8,127 bases of DNA from Beijerinckiaceae bacterium (GTDB taxonomy: Bacteria; Pseudomonadota; Alphaproteobacteria; Rhizobiales; Beijerinckiaceae), in the NCBI GenBank assembly GCA_947456315.1, contig CANGRU010000061.1:1-8127 (forward strand), given 5' to 3'. The notes beneath the pieces are model-generated. The model ran no database searches. It worked only from the letters and a program-made list of their open reading frames with translations, and was not told where the DNA came from. Below, piece after piece: positions 6,313-8,127 of the stretch; the stretch's first letter is position 1, and each line of letters opens with the position of its first letter. Made by a program: the position numbers and the translations under genes.

Positions 6313-7400
6313 GGCGGCATCGGCTGGTTGAAAAGCGATGTCGGTATCAGCGTGCCAAGGCCTTGCGCTTTGGCGCGCTCATAAACCAGATGTGCGACAG
6401 CCGTAAATTGCGCACCGACACCGGTCGAGTTCAGAAAAAACGTGATTTCGTCGTCATGGCTGCGCGTCTTGGCGTGGCCGCTGACCAATTCGCCCAGATC
6501 AGGAAAATCATTCCAGTTGATGGTGCCGGGCGGATGATCGCGCATGGTGAAGGCATGGCGGGCCTCCATCGCGGCAAAATCGGTCGAGACATATTCATGC
6601 TCTTTCATGCGCGTGTGAAAGATGCAGACATCGGCTTTGGCAAAGCAATCATCCATCGGCTCATCGCGCTGCATGCAGGACAAATGCATGCCCGGTGTCA
6701 GCCATTGGGCGGGAAAGAACGGCTTGCGGCTGTTGGTGGCAGTCACCGCAATATCAGCCCCGCGCACAGCCATTTCCGCGCTTTCAGCGGGATGCGCATC
6801 GAGATCATGTTCGGCGCGCATGCGGGCACAAAAAGCCTCGGCTTCATCGCGGTCGGGGCTGAAAACGGACAGGTATTCAATGTCACGCACCTGACAGAGT
6901 GCAGCGATCTGCGGGCCTGCCTGATTGCCGGCGCCAATCAGGCCGACACGGCGGGCATTTTTGCGCGCCAGATATTTCGCACCAATCGCATTGATCGCGC
7001 CCACGGCAAACTTTTGCAAAATGCCGTCTTGCAGAATGGCCATCAGCTCGCCGGTGGCCGACGAGAAGAGAAAGACCAATCCGACCCAGCTTTGATTTTC
7101 AGCCGCCGGAATTTTAACCCGCCGCCGTGCGCCATCCACCAGCGGAAAAGCCACCACATCGGACGTCACACGGATGGAGGCTGCTTGCAGGCTCGGGATC
7201 GCGCCATCCAATGTTTTGAATTGATGGGCGGCGGGCACATCCGCGCCAATCGCGGCTTGCGTTGGATGAAAGAGATCGGTGCGGCCGCGATAGACAGCGC
7301 TGCCTGATCCCAGTTCCGCATAGGTGTGTTCAAGGCGCTCGATCACACTGGGGAGATCGAGCACCTTTTGCGCATCATCCGTTGAAAGGACGAGTGTCAC
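6309..7400 (-). CDS. Ornithine cyclodeaminase/mu-crystallin family protein (divergent)
   Basis: A 363-residue protein of the ornithine cyclodeaminase/mu-crystallin family. It starts with GTG at 7400, which overlaps the stop of the upstream tctC-type gene in a GTGA, so translation is probably coupled; no strong ribosome site is seen. The N-terminal substrate domain holds GRTDLFHP (39-46); the Rossmann domain has RRVGLIGAGNQAG (150-162) for NAD(P)(H); PGMHLSCMQRDEPMDD (236-251) keeps an Asp (246) where the catalytic Asp228 of Pseudomonas OCD is expected. The C-terminal NSTGVGAQFTAVAHLVYERA (324-343) is typical. In the helix that normally reads 'RTGA' or 'RVGA', this protein has FAVGA (131-135), so the substrate carboxylate-binding Arg appears replaced by Ala132; Lys69 of OCD may be Arg77. 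Relatives include cyclodeaminases, ketimine/pyrroline-carboxylate reductases, alanine dehydrogenases and SbnB-like enzymes. True ornithine cyclodeaminase activity is doubtful. Cytoplasmic, no signal peptide. Confidence 0.85.
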   Translation of the reverse strand: MTLVLSTDDAQKVLDLPSVIERLEHTYAELGSGSAVYRGRTDLFHPTQAAIGADVPAAHQFKTLDGAIPSLQAASIRVTSDVVAFPLVDGARRRVKIPAAENQSWVGLVFLFSSATGELMAILQDGILQKFAVGAINAIGAKYLARKNARRVGLIGAGNQAGPQIAALCQVRDIEYLSVFSPDRDEAEAFCARMRAEHDLDAHPAESAEMAVRGADIAVTATNSRKPFFPAQWLTPGMHLSCMQRDEPMDDCFAKADVCIFHTRMKEHEYVSTDFAAMEARHAFTMRDHPPGTINWNDFPDLGELVSGHAKTRSHDDEITFFLNSTGVGAQFTAVAHLVYERAKAQGLGTLIPTSLFNQPMPP

Positions 7401-8127
7401 TCCGTGATCTCACGCACTTTGGCAATGCTTTCCGGCTTTGCCGCATAGACATGCGCAATGATTTTGGCAGCTTCTTCGCCTGTCATGGGCTGGATCGGCA
7501 GGTTGAATTTCTTCGCATCTGCCAGCAGGGCCTCGTCCTTCAACGCGGCATTGAAGCCTGCGCGCACCAGCTTCAGCCGGTCTTCGGGAACGGTTTTGGC
7601 CATAATGAAGGGGCGGCCGACTTCGCTGGAGGCTGCAAAGATTTCAAGAATCTCTTTCTGCTGGTCGGTTTTTGCAAACTTGCCCGCGTAAGGAAGGTCG
7701 GCTGGCATCGAGCTTTCGCGCGAGGGCGAGAAGGAGACGAGCGGATAGATTTTCTTGTCCGCAATCCACTCCACCGGCAGGCTGCTCCAGGAGCCGCAAT
7801 CGGCATCAAGTTCGCCGCGTTCCAGCGCGAGCTTCTGTTCAGCTGATCCGGGGAAGCCCAGGACGTGACGGATCTTGATGCCGAACACATTGCGCAGCGT
7901 TGAAGCGTTCATGTAATTGGCCGTGCCTTTGGCGGTGCTGCCAAAGACAGTCTCGTTGCGCGCAACAAGATCATCCCATGTCTTGATGCCTGTCTTGTGC
8001 CACGCATAACAAACACGCACTTCGGGTGCCATGCTGCCGATCCACGCCACATCGGTGAATTTCACCTTGATGCGATTGGGATCGACCAGCGATTCCAGAA
8101 TGAGGGCCGGATTGAAGGCGGTCAGAA
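7397..8127 (-). CDS. Atypical TctC-type substrate-binding protein (second copy), 5' end outside window
   Basis: The frame is open to the right edge, giving the C-terminal 242 residues; signal peptide and first strand lie beyond 8127. An internal GTG at 8065 is not a start because the sequence upstream still aligns with the family (LTAFNPALILESL matches the MFTSQAAIEPYLG stretch of the protein at 1333-2352). Shared blocks with that paralogue are WIGSM, D(D/Q)LV, FGS, GFPGSAEQKLALERGELDADCG (against GYPGMPAIRLAMEGGEVSGVCG) and a VGRP(F/I) segment. Both have only two cysteines in the shared part, 71 residues apart. Identity outside these blocks is modest, so it is an old paralogue, not a recent copy. 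It overlaps the cyclodeaminase-like gene by 4 bases, so capture and metabolism of one compound may be linked. The ligand is unknown. Confidence 0.82.
   Translation of the reverse strand, partial: LTAFNPALILESLVDPNRIKVKFTDVAWIGSMAPEVRVCYAWHKTGIKTWDDLVARNETVFGSTAKGTANYMNASTLRNVFGIKIRHVLGFPGSAEQKLALERGELDADCGSWSSLPVEWIADKKIYPLVSFSPSRESSMPADLPYAGKFAKTDQQKEILEIFAASSEVGRPFIMAKTVPEDRLKLVRAGFNAALKDEALLADAKKFNLPIQPMTGEEAAKIIAHVYAAKPESIAKVREITE

Noticed and set aside
6299..6318. GCCGC/GCGGC inverted repeat around the shared stop codons as a terminator
   Set aside because: The stem is only 5 bp with a 10-base loop and no T-tract on either side.
6363..7307. Long plus-strand open frame (314 residues) opposite the cyclodeaminase-like gene
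   Set aside because: It is a shadow of a well-supported minus-strand gene: no family motifs and no good ribosome site.
7262..7846. Plus-strand open frame of 194 residues across the cyclodeaminase/tctC junction
   Set aside because: It spans two minus-strand genes joined by a GTGA overlap and has no recognisable domain.
1333..8127. Recent duplication or inverted repeat made by the two atypical tctC-type genes
   Set aside because: The proteins share blocks but are too diverged, and I see no nucleotide-level repeat between them.
1..8127. tRNA, rRNA, CRISPR, insertion sequence or phage attachment site
   Set aside because: No cloverleaf, repeat array, transposase or terminal inverted repeat was seen on reading through the window.

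Overview
This window looks like an accessory catabolic and transport region from a GC-rich alphaproteobacterium, most likely of the Hyphomicrobiales (Bradyrhizobium or Afipia-like). The grounds are gene style only: several tripartite tricarboxylate transporter (TctC/Bug) binding proteins, a NitT/TauT/SsuA-like binding protein, an exported class II aldolase, strong GGAGG-type ribosome sites and tight gene packing. No rRNA, tRNA, mobile element or CRISPR array was found. Gene density is near complete, with no gene-free stretch over 300 bases.

Layout from left to right. (1) The 5' end of a secreted SGNH/GDSL-type hydrolase gene on the minus strand runs off the left edge (1-282). (2) After a 170-bp divergent region comes a plus-strand pair: a class II aldolase/decarboxylase-like protein with a signal peptide (453-1289) and an atypical TctC-type binding protein (1333-2352). 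The pair ends at a near-ideal bidirectional hairpin terminator (2372-2401). (3) The same terminator serves a minus-strand FAD-dependent aromatic-ring monooxygenase gene (2421-3629). (4) After a 270-bp divergent region comes a plus-strand operon: a Tat-exported Bug/TctC binding protein (3900-4880), an SsuA/NMT1-like ABC-type binding protein (4898-5848) and a small DoxX-type membrane protein (5860-6312). (5) A convergent minus-strand operon follows: a second atypical TctC-type binding protein, truncated by the right edge (7397-8127), then an ornithine cyclodeaminase/mu-crystallin family gene (6309-7400) translationally coupled to it.

The genes give a picture of solute capture in the periplasm (four binding proteins of three kinds) paired with single enzymes: an exported aldolase, a flavin monooxygenase and an NAD(P)-dependent ketimine reductase/cyclodeaminase-like protein. 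No TctA/TctB, ABC permease or ATPase gene is in view, so the binding proteins are orphans here. A reasonable inference is a cluster for uptake and early breakdown of small aromatic and/or nitrogen-containing carboxylates, but no substrate can be read from the sequence. The most unusual points are the secreted class II aldolase, a cysteine pair shared by the two atypical TctC proteins with identical 71-residue spacing, a binding-protein operon mixing two transporter classes with DoxX, and a cyclodeaminase homologue that seems to lack the usual substrate-binding arginine.
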